From positions 2,294,001 through 2,358,000 of the forward strand of contig WJXW01000006.1 in the NCBI GenBank assembly GCA_015832175.1: a stretch of 64,000 bases of DNA, written 5' to 3'. Numbering within the stretch: the stretch's first letter is position 1; the number at the start of each line of letters is the position of its first letter. The notes under the pieces are model-generated. The model worked only from the letters and a program-made list of their open reading frames with translations, did no database searches and was not told the origin of the DNA. This document shows, in pieces, positions 23,380 through 36,729 of this stretch. This stretch comes from Paraphaeosphaeria minitans. Lineage: Eukaryota; Ascomycota; Dothideomycetes; Pleosporales; Didymosphaeriaceae. Both the position numbers and the translations under genes were made by a program.

Positions 23380-25859
23380 ATAAAAAAAAACAGTTTAGAG
23401 ATAAAGGACTAGGAATAGGAGGCTTTCCCTAAAAGAGAAATATAGCTTAGTTTACTCTAAGCCTAAATAACAGCAACGCACTAATCTTTAGTAGTATTAA
23501 TATTACTACCTTTCTAGAAGACTACAACTTTTAAGCGAAAGGAGTAGGGTAGAGTAAAAAGCTTAAGAAATAAAAGCTGCCTTACTTTTACTTAGGCACC
23601 TACTAAAAGGATATTATAAAACTGCCAGCCTATAGAAGCGCTTTAGTTAACTAGAAAAACTTCTAGAAGATACTTTGCTCTAAGTACTTATTAATAGACT
23701 TAGAGTACTAAAAATTAAGTAGAGCCTACTTTAAGAGCTAGTTTAATAAAGTAAGCTAGTAGCCTATTACACTAAATAACTACTTCTATAAGTTTAATAG
23801 CTATACCTAAGCTACCCTTACCTAATTATAGATTATATAGATAGAAGTAGGAACTCTTTTTTTTAGAGGTCTTAGCTAAGATAACAAGACTATAGTTATA
23901 TATAAAATGCTAATAGAGAGTAGCCTAAAAAGGGGTAATATAAACACCTATTAGGTGTAAGAAATGTATAATTTCCTTTACTAGTGCAGAGACTAGAATA
24001 AGGTAATTAGGACTATATAGTAGGAGGAGAGATAGGTTACTATAAATCTAGCTTATTTGAAAGCTACTTTGTTAGTAATTCTACTCATCCTACTACCTAG
24101 GAAGTTCTTTAAGGTATAGGAGGAAACAAGAATAAAAAGAAATAGAGATTATAAAGAAGAAGTAAATGCGTAAGTCTAAAAGGTTATTATAAAGATAAGA
24201 GGACTTACTCTTACTATAGAAGAATATAAGCAATAGAAGGCTTTTATACCTACTACTACTAGTCTTATTCTTAATAAGCTAGCTAATAACTAATACGCTT
24301 TTAATAAGCTTATAGGGCTAACCCTTTATATAGAACGCAATAATAGGTTATTTAAGAGCTTCTATAACCCTATTATAAACCCTAGTACAGGTACTTAGGT
24401 GATTCGCAATTAGGAATATTAAGCATAGGCTTATAGGACCTATAAAGAGACTAGGTATATTATAAAGAACTGCCTCTGGCGCTAAAGCCTTATTAAAAGA
24501 GGTTAGTACTATAAAATCTTTAACACTAATAGCCAGTTTTTCAACTTCTACTATAGCCTAAAACACCTTTAGATAGAGAAATTTAGAGGGCCTATACCCT
24601 ACTCCTAGGGAGATACACAGCTCTAGTACCTACTTAGGGAGATTAAATAGTATTTTAATATTACTAATAAGGATTTAGAGAAGAAATTTAGGTAGGTACT
24701 AGGTTTAGAGGGTAAAAAAGCCTCTATTAATCTTAAACACAAATTAGGCTAATTGCATTTTAGGTTAATAAGTAGTAAGTAGGGAGACTAGGAGCTAGAG
24801 ATAGAAGTAATAAGAAGGGCTAAAGCCTTCTATACTACCCTATTAGAGGTCTCTTACCTATCTAAAAAAGTTAATATAACTAAAGAAGTAAATGCTGCTA
24901 GGACTAGGGTAGTAGAAAAGGGCTTATAAGAATAATAGAACTAACTAAGTATTAAAAGGGTTATAGGGGCTAGAGTAAGTAAACTAGTGTTAGTAGCTTA
25001 AATAAGAGAACTTTAGGAAAGAAGGGTTAGGATTAATCCCTAGCTACAGATTAGAGAATTCCGCCTAGGATCTCCTCTACTAGTAATTAATAATAATAAA
25101 TTAGTACTATAAGTAGTAGTTATAGAAGTAAACTTAAGAGCTTCTAAACCTACTAAAATAATAGAGGAGAGTATTGTCTAAGCTATACTAGAAGCTAAGG
25201 CTACTAGCAGAAAGAAGGGTACTTAAATAGCCTCTACTTCTCTATTAGACAAAGAGCTAGTTGCACTTATTAACACCTGTAATACTAATTCTATCCTAAT
25301 AGTAGCACTAACCTAAAAGGTAAGAGGTATTATAGTTAAATTAATATTTTCTTAAAATAAACTGCATTTAAAGGTCTAGTAACTACTCTCTAGAAAGGAA
25401 AAAGAGCCTAATAACTAATTAGATAGAAGTAAATTAGGAAATGTCTTTATAGGGACACAATAAAGACAGGTTTTAACAGAAAAACAGAGGTAGGACCACC
25501 CTTAAGAACCTACTATCCTATTAGAAGCAATAATAGAGAAGTTACGCCCTAGCCTATACTAGATCGCGTAAGGAAACGCTGCACAGAATACCTAATATAG
25601 TATTAGAAAGGTGTAAGATAGATATTAGGAAGAAGCTAATAAGGTTAACCTCTAAAGTTACACTAAGCTAGAAGAATAGATAGAAGTTTAAAGTATTCTA
25701 GTAAAACTTCTTACCTATTTTATTACTATTCTTAGAAGCCACTGTAAGGTTCTACTTAACTTAGGATTAGAACTAAATATTATAAGGTATACTACTATAA
25801 GGGTACTTAATATTATAATTTAGGACTAAAATTAGAGCTACTTACCTACTAAAAAATAA
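23380..25859 (+). pseudogene. Gag and protease start of element D
   Basis: A long plus-strand frame with RIP stops follows an A-rich run (23,242-23,270). I recognise no zinc knuckle with certainty. Near 25,740-25,790 the frame reads L-L-N-L-G-L-E-L-N, which resembles the retroviral-type aspartic protease box LLDSGSELN with D to N and S to L changes of the RIP type. The frame is cut at 25,859 by element E (AATAA duplication) and continues at 39,775. Confidence 0.65.
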
Positions 25860-26270
25860 TGTTAAGATCCGAAGGCTAGGCCTCCTAGGATCTTCATATA
25901 TATCTATATTCGTTGTTCGAGTAACACGGCACAAAAGGTCACGTGATCTGATTAGTGTGATTAGAGCGCCAAGACAACTAATTAGACTAAGCACTTAATA
26001 TACTAAGCAACTAATTAGTGCTTAATTAGTTTAATTAGAGCGATTAGTCCACTAATTACTTAAAGTATATAGGAACGTAAGGATAGGCTCTCTATATTTA
26101 TATTTAATCTGTTTATTAATCTATCGTTTAGATTCTAGCAGACTAAATTATTAACTCGTTACACTTTGCAAGATACTATTATATTAACAAGACTTTCCAC
26201 CTTCTATAAGTACTCCTACCTAAGAACTAACCTTAACCCTTTAGGACTAGCTACCCTCTTAGATTTAATA
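25860..26270 (+). repeat. 5' LTR of element E
   Basis: This is a 411-bp LTR. The first 200 bp (U3) are unlike the U3 of A or B and carry repeated TAATTAG/CTAATTAG and AAGCACTTAAT motifs. The last 211 bp (about 26,059-26,270) match the shared half of the A, B and I LTRs. Confidence 0.92.
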
Positions 26271-26276
26271 TCTTAA

Positions 26277-29200
26277 ACACCCTTAATATAAGTACTTTAC
26301 AAACTCCTACCTCTTCTACAGCTTTAGGTGCCGCTAAGATTACTCCTATAAAGGATAGTAGTAAGGCGTATAAACCTAATCTCTACTTTAGTAAACAATC
26401 TTAAACTAACGTCTAGATTCTCTAGTTAGACCTCTACTTCTTTAACTTAAATAAACCCCTTAAAGACAAAAAAAAAGTTATCTTCGCAGTAATATACATA
26501 CAAGGAGATATAAAATTATAAATTTATCCCTACCTTAAAAAGTACCTAGAAATAAACTACAATAATAATAACAACAATTACGCAAATAAGCACGCTAATA
26601 TAGTTAACATTATTAAGAATTATAATAACTTTAAGAAATGCCTTAAACAACTCTTTAAGATCGCTAACAAAGACTCTATTACAAAAGTAAAGATTTAGAC
26701 TATAACTTAGAAATAATTAGTAGCTAAGTATATAGCTAAGTTTTGCAGATACACTGTGCAACTTAACTAGAACAATAAATCTCTTTAGGATATATATAAA
26801 TAAGGACTTAAATAGAAACTACGCAAAGAACTCTTATATAGTAGTACATAAATCGCTAACCTTAAAGAACTATATAAAGAAACTATTAGAATTAATAGAG
26901 AGTAGTTTTTATTACAATAAGAGTTCTACTAAAACCCTAGGGCAATAAGCTTTAGATAACTAATAAAAATAATTTATAAGAACCCTATTAGAATTATCTA
27001 AAAGCAATAGCTAAGAAACTACTAAAGATATAAACTAATAGAAGATGTCTAGTTTAACTACTTAGGCAAAGAAAAAAGAGAAAGAATAGGCCCTAAGCAG
27101 CCTAATAAACGCGTCTCTAATAGAAGTTAACAACTAATAACTAAGACCTATAAATGCTTTACATATAGTAAACTAGGCTACATAGCTAGGAACTATAGAT
27201 TAAAGAACAAAGTCTATTAAACTAAGTTAAATATACTAACTATTAAGGACTAAGAACCTAATAAGAAATAGGAAGTTATTATAACGCTATTTAGTTACTA
27301 ACACGTTACACTAGAGTAAAGTAAGCAATTAGGTTCACCTAACTTATAACTATATAAAGATCTAGAAGACAACTCTAACGTATACTATAACATAGAAGAC
27401 GTAGAAGAGATACTAAGATCTCCTACTTCTTACCTATAAAGTAGGCGGGAAGAAGACAACCCTATGTTACCTAAGTATAAACTAAATGTTTAGGACTACA
27501 TAGAACCTTACTAGGCACTAAAAGGAATGCAACCCTATAAAAATAAGAAGTTAGACTATATACTAAAGTACTATCTAGACTACTAAAATCCTACATACTA
27601 ATTCTGTATGTGAACGCATTACAAAGAACTAATATATATATAATATAAGATAGAGAAAGAGGAGAATAAGAAATAACCTAAAAGGAAACTACGCTATAGA
27701 TAGATATAGATAGACTGCCCTATTACAGCTTATAACAAACACCTCTAGAATAAATAATAAGTAAAATACTTTCCTTACCTTACGCTAAAGGGCAATAAAT
27801 GCTGTAATATACTTATTAATAGAAACTATATGTAACTGTACTAGTACACATATCTAAACTAAGACTATAAATACTACTATATAGCTAAATATTTAGACAG
27901 CTTTGTAAACTGCCCTACGTAAGAAGTAATAATAGAACTACTAATTTAACTAGTATATAGGAATAGTGAAGACTACAGAAGGAAAAATAGAAAAACATCC
28001 TTATAGGAGGAAGAAGAAGAAGACAATCTATATAAGCTACGTACTTAAGAATAATAATAGAAGCAGATGCTTAGAAACGTATACTAGGCACTAGAACTTA
28101 ACTATAACCTACATAAACAGATGTCTTTTTTAGGCCTAAACTTAGACAAGAAAACACTTTTATTAAATTAAATAATATAGTAAGCATAGTATTAGTTAAG
28201 CTACTAGTATAGCTTAAAGGAATATAGGCTTAAGCTCTTATAGACTTAAGTGTAGGAAAGAACTTTATATCTTATTAAATAGTAAAATAAGTAGGACTTA
28301 TAATATTAGAGAAAAAAGTACCCTATATTATCTATATTGCGAATAGATCCCTAATGCCTAAGACACCTTAAATATACTAGGAGGTTACTACCACAATAAT
28401 AGTCTAAGGACATAGCAAGGAACTTACCTTAGATGTCTTACTAGAATCTAAGTATAAGTTAGTCTTAGGATTACTTTAGTTAATAATACATAACTTATAG
28501 ATTAACTAGAGTACAAAGAAAATATTATTTAAACGCTATAATTATGTATTATAAGCAAAGCCTACGCATTAACTAAAAATAATAGTAGATAAAGGAGTTA
28601 TTAACAACATAATACTGTAATAGATAGTTAAAAAATAGAAGCACACCTTAGTAAACGCTAGCAGGAACTACTAAGTTAAGAAGCGCAAGAAAGAGGATAA
28701 TAGTACACCCTTTACCTTACTAAGAAAGTACAGGAAATAGACACACATATTTACGGAAAAGGAAGGAAAAGCAAACCTACTAGAATATTAACCCTAGGAT
28801 CTTATAATAGACCTAGAAGAAGGGAAGACGCCACCTTTTAGACCACTATATAGTAAGACAGGAGAAGAACTCCTTAAAGAACGTAATTTTATTAAGATAA
28901 ACCTTAAGAAAGGATATATATAACTATTAAAGTTACTAGTAGTAAGCCCTTTTATATTTGTTAAGAAAAAGGATAAATTAGACAGACTATACGTTAACTA
29001 CTAATAACTTAACAATATAATAATAAAGAACTAATATCCACTACTAAACATTACAGAGTTACAAGATTAACTATCTTAAGCCAAGATATTCACAATAATA
29101 GATCTAAGAGACGGTTACCACCTTATACAAATTAAGAAAGGTGAAGAATAGAAAATAGCGTTTTAATCACGCTATAGATTATTTAAATATAAGGTTATGC

Positions 29201-31460
29201 CTTTTAGACTTATAAACGCACTAGTAGCTTTTATAGCACTTATTAATAACGTACTCTGTAAACATCTAGATATATTTGTTATTGTGTATATAGATAATAT
29301 CCTTATCTTTTCCAAAAACAAATTGGACCACACCAAGCATGTATAGATAGTACTAGAAACACTAGATAAAGCATGCCTTTATATTAAACTTAAGAAATGC
29401 AAGTTTAACGTTAAATAACTTAAATTCCTAGAACACATTATTACTATAGAAGGAATTAAGATAGCACTAAGTAAAGTTAAATGCATTAAGAACTAGCTAA
29501 TACTAAAAATAGCTAAGAACATCTAAGAATTCTTAAGATTCTATAGATTTAACTAATAATTTATCCAAAATTACGCAAAGGTTACAATACCTTTAATAAA
29601 TGTTATAAAAAAGGACGTACCCTTTAAATAGATAAATAAGTGCAAAATGTCATTCTAACTTCTTAAGACAGTATATATTATAGAACCTGTCCTTATTTAT
29701 TTTAGAAGCGATAAACTACTACGCTTTAAAATAGACGCTAGCGATCTTACGCTAAGCACCTACGCTAAATAAGAACGTAATAGTAAATAGCACCTAATTA
29801 CCTATTACTTATGCAAATTCAATAACGCCGAAACACAATACAATATATATAATAAAGAACTCTACGCTATTATTAAAGCCTTAAAGCACTAGAGGATTTA
29901 TGCGCTTAGTTACTTAACGCTAGAGATCTACACAGATTACAAGAACCTTCTAAGGTTCACAACAACAAAAAAACTTACGCTATAACAATAAAGATAGTTG
30001 TAAACCACAGGGTAGTATAAGTTTAAAATCATCTATATAGCTAGAAAAGAAAATAGCAGAGTAGACGCTCTTAGCTAACAAAGTAATCTAGTAGGAGAAA
30101 AAGTAAAAACCTTCTCCACAATCCTTTATAAAGCTAAAAATAGATCTCTAGAGCCAACAGTAGAACTAAATTAACTTTTAGTAATTAACTAAGAAGTTCT
30201 AGAACATCTACAGACTAAGATTATCTAACAATACCATAATAACCCTATATACAGACACCTAGGCATTACAAAGATAATAAAACTTATCTAAAGGAATTAC
30301 ACCTTTAAAGGAATTAAAGAAGCTGTAATAATATACATCCGCAAATATACAGAATACTAAAGAAATAAACATAGCACACATCTCAAATATAGAGAGATAT
30401 AAGCAATTAGAATACTAACAGCACTATAGAAAGACATCACTATAAATTTTATTACAGGAATTCTAAATTCTAAAAATCCAACAACAGGAATTAAATACAA
30501 TAGTATACTCGTAATAGTCTACTAACTAACTAAGTATATTAAGCTTATTCTATATCTTAAAAGCATAACAGCAAAGGAACTCGCTTTTCTTATCCTAGAC
30601 TAACTAATTAGACACTACAGAATACTAAAAATAATTATTAGTAATAGAGATAAGCTCTTCACATTAAATTATTAGACAACGCTTATAGCACTACTTAGAA
30701 CAAAAAGAAAGCTATTAATAGATTACTATCCACAAATAAACAGATAAACAGAACGTACAAACCAAACTATAGAAACGTACCTACGTATCTACTACAACAG
30801 TTAGAAGAATAACTAGATTTTATTACTACCTATAGCACAGTTAGCCTATAATAACAAAGTATTAGCAGCATTAGGACATACACTATTCTATGTAAACTAT
30901 AGAAGACACCTATATCTCTTTAACTAATAATTTCCTACAATAATCAAAGCAAAAGAAGCCATAGATATAGTAGAAAATATAAAGAAAATACACTAACAAC
31001 TCTAAGAAAATCTTAAGAAAGCTTAGCAGCAATTAATTTTATATTAAAACAGAAAACAAAAAATAGTACCTTAGCTAAAAAAGGGGGATAAAGCATATCT
31101 ACTTACAAAGAATCTTTAAACTTAGAAGAAAAAACACAAGAAACTAGATTATATTAAGGTTAGACTATTTTACATTTCTAAGCAAATATTACTAGTAAAC
31201 TATAAGTTAGAACTACCGCTAGATGCAAAGATACACCTAGTATTCTACGTATTACTACTAGAACTAGTAGACCCTAATATACTAGTTAGAACCGCCTTCT
31301 ACCACAGAACTAAAGAAAAAAATAAATTTAAGGTTAAAAGAATTCTAGAATATAATTTATATAGTAACGCGTACCTTATTAAGTAGAAAGGTTACCTACA
31401 CAGCGAAAACACTTAAGAACTAAAGAACTACCTAGAAAACTATTAACAAAAGATTAAAAA
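26277..31460 (+). pseudogene. Gag-pol relic of element E with chromodomain
   Basis: Read with RIP stops ignored, the frame gives gag (about 26,290-27,350) with a zinc knuckle K-C-F-T-Y-S-K at about 27,152-27,210, aspartic protease with ALIDL (former ALIDSG type) near 28,220, RT about 28,830-29,450 (VNYQQLN, MPFRLINA at 29,199, and Y-I-D-N-I-L near 29,286), RNase H with KIDASDLTL near 29,720 and VDAL near 30,063, and integrase about 30,200-31,250. At about 31,340-31,460 there is a chromodomain (ILEYNLYSNAYLIK, then KGYLHSENT), which marks a chromovirus and suggests targeting to modified chromatin. The second catalytic Asp of RT is Asn. Not translatable. Confidence 0.92.
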
Positions 31461-31539
31461 ATTCCACTAATAACCTACACAGCATAATAACATTTATACC
31501 TAAAATAGTAAAGGCACTAGATTATCCTAGAATTCTAAT

Positions 31540-31896
31540 AGGAAATCTTTAAAAGCGCTCTATATTATAAAGGACAAGAAAAAACCTAAAGGAGTCTTAT
31601 TAACTACTAGATTAACAGCCTTATAAGATTTAGCCTCCTTAATATTCTTCTCCTTAACCACTATTACATCCTTAGCACGCTTATCTAGTAAGTCCATTTA
31701 CTAACGTAACTAATCTTTACACGCGCGTACAACCTATAATTTCTCTAACACCTCTTTATAGGCCTTAAACGCAGCCTCCTATATTTCTCTTAACTTTTTT
31801 ATCTACACACGTAATTTCTCTTTCTCCGCTAATAAACGCTTAAACTGAGACTCTAAAACGCGCACATTATAATATTAACCTTAATAAACATATTCC
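31540..31896 (-). pseudogene. Relic antisense ORF of element E, coiled-coil part
   Basis: On the minus strand a frame reads VRVLESQFKRLLAEKEKLRV and continues with K/E/A/L-rich heptad-like sequence to about 31,560, broken only by RIP-type TAG/TAA. It is the C-terminal part of the ORF that begins at about 39,200; element F (31,902-39,097) splits it. The frame is continuous across the insertion once F and one CTATA copy are removed. It parallels the ORFs at 400-880 (A) and 40,925-41,410 (B). Confidence 0.62.
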
Positions 31897-31901
31897 CTAT
31901 A

Positions 31902-32139
31902 TATTGGTTTGGCTTAATCTGCAATTAAGCATTTAAGGGTTATTAGTATACTATTATACAAAGGGTAAGAAGTAGGTTTAATTAATTACGTCTAGTCTAT
32001 TATACAAAGGGGCACTAAGGGCTTTATAAAGTCTCTGCCTCTTAGTGCTAACCTAAGTAGTGGGTCCTTATGCAGGTCCCTATAGGTAGGTAGGCCCCCA
32101 CTTTACCTAGTGCTACTTATACGATAAACTGTATAGACA
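31902..32139 (-). repeat. 3' LTR of element F
   Basis: This 238-bp LTR pairs with 38,860-39,097 and contains a single copy of the 74-bp unit doubled in F-prime. Confidence 0.92.
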
Positions 32140-33440
32140 CTAGTAACTTTTCTTTTGTGCAATAGCCTATATCTATTATACACTTCCTTTTCCTATCCTT
32201 CTTTATCTATACAGTTATCCTTCCCCCATTAGAATAGGTTGTAGGGTAGGTATAGTGTTACTATACAGTAGAGGTCCTATTTACACCTACTCTTGTGCAA
32301 ATAGGTAGTAACAGCTAACTTACTTAGTTTTTACTTTACCCCCTTGTATAGTAGTAGAGCTATATTATATAATAAGGCTCTTTCTAGGCATGTGCCTTAT
32401 ACGCAAATAGAAGGTAGAGTATTAAGTAATATAATACTTAGCGCTAGGTCTTAGTAAGTAAGTATAAAAAGATATCTCCTAGCTCCCCTAAACCCTCTCT
32501 TTTTTATTCTACTTTAATATACGTATACCTTCCTCCCTTCTTGCCTTATTCTTTTTAGTGTCCTAGTGTCTAGTAGCTAGTGCTCTATTACTAGTAAATA
32601 TATATAGCTTTTTTATACAATGCTAATTTTGAACAAGACATACATACACATACACACACTTACTATTATATAATAGCTAACAATACTATTAGTCTATTAG
32701 GCGCTAGTGCCCTTACTGCTAGTGTCTTTATACTAGTTATTATAGGCTAGACTAGATCGCGCATCTAGATTAACCTCCTTACTAGTTTACCTAGTATAAG
32801 GGCCTTTATATAGAGCCTAGCGGTAGACGTATAATAAATCCTCTAGAGCATCTTTGTTTTTATTGTACAATGCTAATAGGTGTAGGATAAAAAGGCTAGG
32901 ATAGCTTAAATGCCCTCCTAGGACATTATTATGCAAATCCTAGTTAGCACGAACCTCTAGTAGTAGGCTACTTATATTATATAACATAAAGGATATTAGT
33001 AAGCAGTGCTTATCTAGTCGCGTAGCTAAGTTTAGAATAAGTCTTATACTTACTTATATAGCACTGCTAATACTAGTAATTAGGTGTTCCTAGATTATTA
33101 TACAATCCTAGGTTATAAGTCTAGATTGTGCGGCGCCTACGTGTAGAAGTTATACAGTGCTTATTATAAGCGTTATACATAAGAGGGGAGGGGTAAATGT
33201 CTTTATTATACAAAAGGGTGGGTAGGCCTAGTCTTAAGATATCTAAATTATTAATATAGAAAATATGTTCTTTAATGTCTTTGTACAATCTCCTATAATG
33301 TGTTCCCTCTCTTATAATAAAACTGTAATGTTAAATTAGTAGTAGGGCTTATATAGCCTAAAAATAAATATGTCTGTGCGAAGTTGTAGCAAGTTAGACA
33401 GAAAAATTTTTTTTTTTTTTTTTTTAAAATATTAAGTAAA
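32140..33440 (-). other. 3' non-coding tail of element F
   Basis: The part at 32,140-32,480 is also kept in F-prime (6,772-7,115). The remainder to about 33,440 is AT-rich, with a T run of about 20 at 33,407-33,425. I see no coding frame; it separates the RNase H end from the 3' LTR. Confidence 0.6.
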
Positions 33441-33449
33441 ATAACAAAA

Positions 33450-36400
33450 GAAATATTGTATAGTAGAGTAGTTACTCTATTATACAGTCCTTGTTAATTC
33501 TATCTACTAAAGCCTTAATAGTAATATATAGTTTATTTATTAAGATTAGTGTTTAAAGTGCCTAGTTAGGTGCTTTCTTTGTATAAGTATTAGTAGAATT
33601 GTCTTTGCCATTAATCTACCTAATCTCTATAATTTCCTATTTTTCGTACGACTCCCTAATTAACATAATGTTAATTATAAGGTGTTTTTTATTTATAGTG
33701 CCTAGTTGTAAAAGGCATTTGTATAGGGATTTTAAGTTAGTATAGACTATAATAGGAATTAGGGGGATCTAAAGTGTTTATATAATTTATTAGAGTGTTG
33801 TGCTTAATATAATTATATTATTAAAACCGCCTACTAGACTATATAATTTGCTTACTAGAACACTTCTAGTTACTCTTTTACACTTTACTAAGTTCTAGTA
33901 GATAATATTACTACAGATCTTAAAGTCCTAAGTTATTATGCGATGTTCCTCTGCTAGTATAATAATAAAGCCAAGCTGTGAGCTTAGGTCTCTGTTATTA
34001 GTAAAAGAGCTATCTATAAAGATAAACAGCTTTGTGCGACCTAGGTTAAGTGGAATAAATTTTAGTCCTCTTTATACATTCTAAATTTACTAGTTTAAAC
34101 GCATATTTAGTGCCTTAATATCTTCTTCTATTAGTACTGTTGTTTACGCAGTAATAGATAGGTTAAATGTTACTTCTAGTTAGTAAACTAAAGAGATATA
34201 TACACCTCTTACTTATTGTGCGATATATTAGTGTATAGCGTCTTTATCTTAAGGATTAATTATGTGAAGGCTTTTAGGCTATCCCTTTTATTCTAGGGTA
34301 ACAACACCTTAGGTAAGTTAGATTTTACCTCTATTAAACTTAATTACCCTATCTTATATTAAGACGCTTTTATCCTTCGCATAAAACTTTATAGTATAGA
34401 GCTACTCCTCTTCTTATTATATAAAGCTTTCTATAACCACACTAAGGGTGTTATTAGTCTAGAGTCTAGTAATGCTAAACATGTTAGGTCCCTTATCTAT
34501 AATAAGTAGGCATAGGTTGTACGTTAACATATATATCCTTAGTTTCTCCTTATAGTAGTTATAGTATATCTTAAACTAGTAGAGACCTAATTCTACTGCG
34601 CTATACAGAGGTCGTACAACTCACAGAATTATGTTTAGTAGAAAGAAATTGCACATTTCTACTAGTAGTTGGGCATATAATGTGCGAAGGAGTTTATTAG
34701 TAGACTATATATAGGCCTAAGTAATGTCCCTAAGCTTAATGTGTATATTATACAACTAAATTAGTGTTATAGAAAGAGCTAATAGTAACTTCTAGCTTAT
34801 ACGCTAGATAGTAGAGGATTATGTAAAGATCTTTTTTTTTTCTTTATTTAAATAGCTAGCAAAGACAAGTCTTAATTTCTTATATAGTTAAGTTATCTTA
34901 CCTTTAATCTCTTGTATAAGACGTAGGTTAAAGATATAGCTAGGTTATTTATTAGGGTTGTATAATAAAATTTTAAAAGTGCTATTAGTAATAAGGGCAT
35001 TTATTTCTGCTATATCTAATTCTTTAAAGGGCTAGCTAGGTGTAGTAATAACACTATTTATATAAAACTTTAGTGTAAGCTTGAAGTTATCCTTTTCTTT
35101 TTAGGTAATAAACTAGGTGTTTAGTTTTCCTAATTTTTGTTAAGCTTTACCTAATTGTGTAACTGTGGTAGTTTAGTCCTTCCTAGGTTTTCCCCTTAGC
35201 CTTAGCTTTAGAGCTTTAATTTATACAGTTACAGGAGTATCTATATCCTGTAGTTTCTATGTGCTGTCTTTAGTTGCGCGATAGTATAGTTTAACCTATA
35301 TATAGTGTAGTTTTAGAGGTCTATTTTTAAGCTCTAGAATAATGTTTTTTCTTTTAATACTCTTAATCTTATATAGTCCTTGCTATTCTTTCTTTTTTCT
35401 CTAGGCTATAACTTTAGAGCCTAGTAGGAGTGTAAGGGTTCTGTGTAATAATAGGCTATTCCTAGTGTTAATTATATAAGTAACTTTAACTTTAGCTCTG
35501 TCCTTTTTAAGTATTTTTATTGCTTTCTAAACTGTATTAGCTTAGGCGATTAGTTCTAATAAGGGTAGAGAGTCCTTATTAATCTTTAGGTAGGCACTAA
35601 AGACTAGGAGGGTAGGTACTATGCTATTAGGCCTAGCTGTGTTATTTAGTGCCTTTACTGCTATTTATAGTACTATCTTATTATCTGTATAACTGTTAAT
35701 CTTAGCTCTTAGAATGTTGTACGCTTAGTATAGTAGTATATATACTCTTTTAATCTTGCCTATAGCCTAGTGTGCCTCTACTAGCATTTGCCTATATTCT
35801 GCCCTAACTATCTTTGCACGATTCTAAAACTTATTAGAAGTGAAGTTAGTTTCTAGGTTATAGATAATATAATCTAGTGGGCCTTAGTATACATTAATCT
35901 AGTATTTTGTTAAGGTATCCTAGGTGTCTTATATAGTTATTAATCTTAGGAATTAGGCTACCTAAAAGGATATATCTATATTAATAACATGTAGGACATC
36001 CCTTTTATTAATTTATACAACATTAATAATAATCTTATAGTTAAAGTATAAGTTATTTTAGATAGAGAACTTACAGCGTCTTAGCGCTTAGTTATATAAC
36101 TAGTAGTAGTAATAAAACTTCTTTACTTCTTCTAGTATAGAGCTCTCTACTTTATGTCCTACCTAAGTAAGAAGCTTATATAGTCTTTCTATCTAGGGGT
36201 GTCTAAAATAATAGTATAGGCATTAGAGTTCTATCTCTGTAAAGAAGAGAGCTAATTCCTTATTACTAAGGTTAAAGAAGGGGTAACCCTACTTTTATAT
36301 AACTAGGACTATTGTACTGTCCCTTTGTATAATAATATCTAGGATGTTATTAAAGTATACTCTAAGTCTGTTAGTATCTACTAGCAATAGTAGGAATAGT

Positions 36401-36720
36401 GTTAGGGAGTTAAGGATATAGTAAGTTACTATTCCTATAGGGTTAGTAATTTGTACAGTACCTAGAAATATCTAAGAACCTTGTCCTCTAAAGCTAATAT
36501 TAGTAGATCCTAGTAACTAGTCTACTTTAGTAGTTAGGTTTTTGTGTAAGTAGGCAGTAAGCTAGTCCTTTCCTACTATAGACACTTATATAGCGCCTGT
36601 GTTCTAGAGTTCTTTTTAGTACTTTGTATAATACTAACTAGCTAAAGTAAATAGTTATGTAGGTTCCTCTATATTCTTATTATCCTTGCTATGTTAGATG
36701 TCTCCGCTAGTTATGTAATA
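33450..36720 (-). pseudogene. Copia integrase-RT-RNase H relic of element F
   Basis: Right to left on the minus strand: an integrase zinc region near 36,200-36,100 (YYFRHPQIERL, resembling the H-x3-H part), an integrase core ending near 35,600 with KALNNTARPNSIVPTLLVF, then RT about 35,150-34,330, and RNase H about 34,070-33,480 containing FIFIDSSFTNN and LVSKLYSL, typical of Copia RNase H (DSSFAN, LASEL). The tail reads INGKDNSTNTYTKKAPN, like the NPADALTK end box. RIP stops are frequent throughout. This segment is exactly what F-prime lacks. Confidence 0.85.
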
Positions 36721-36729
36721 AAAGTAGGT

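Noticed and set aside
33405..33426. T run as a LINE/SINE tail
   Set aside because: It lies inside Copia F between RNase H and the 3' LTR, with no flanking duplication.
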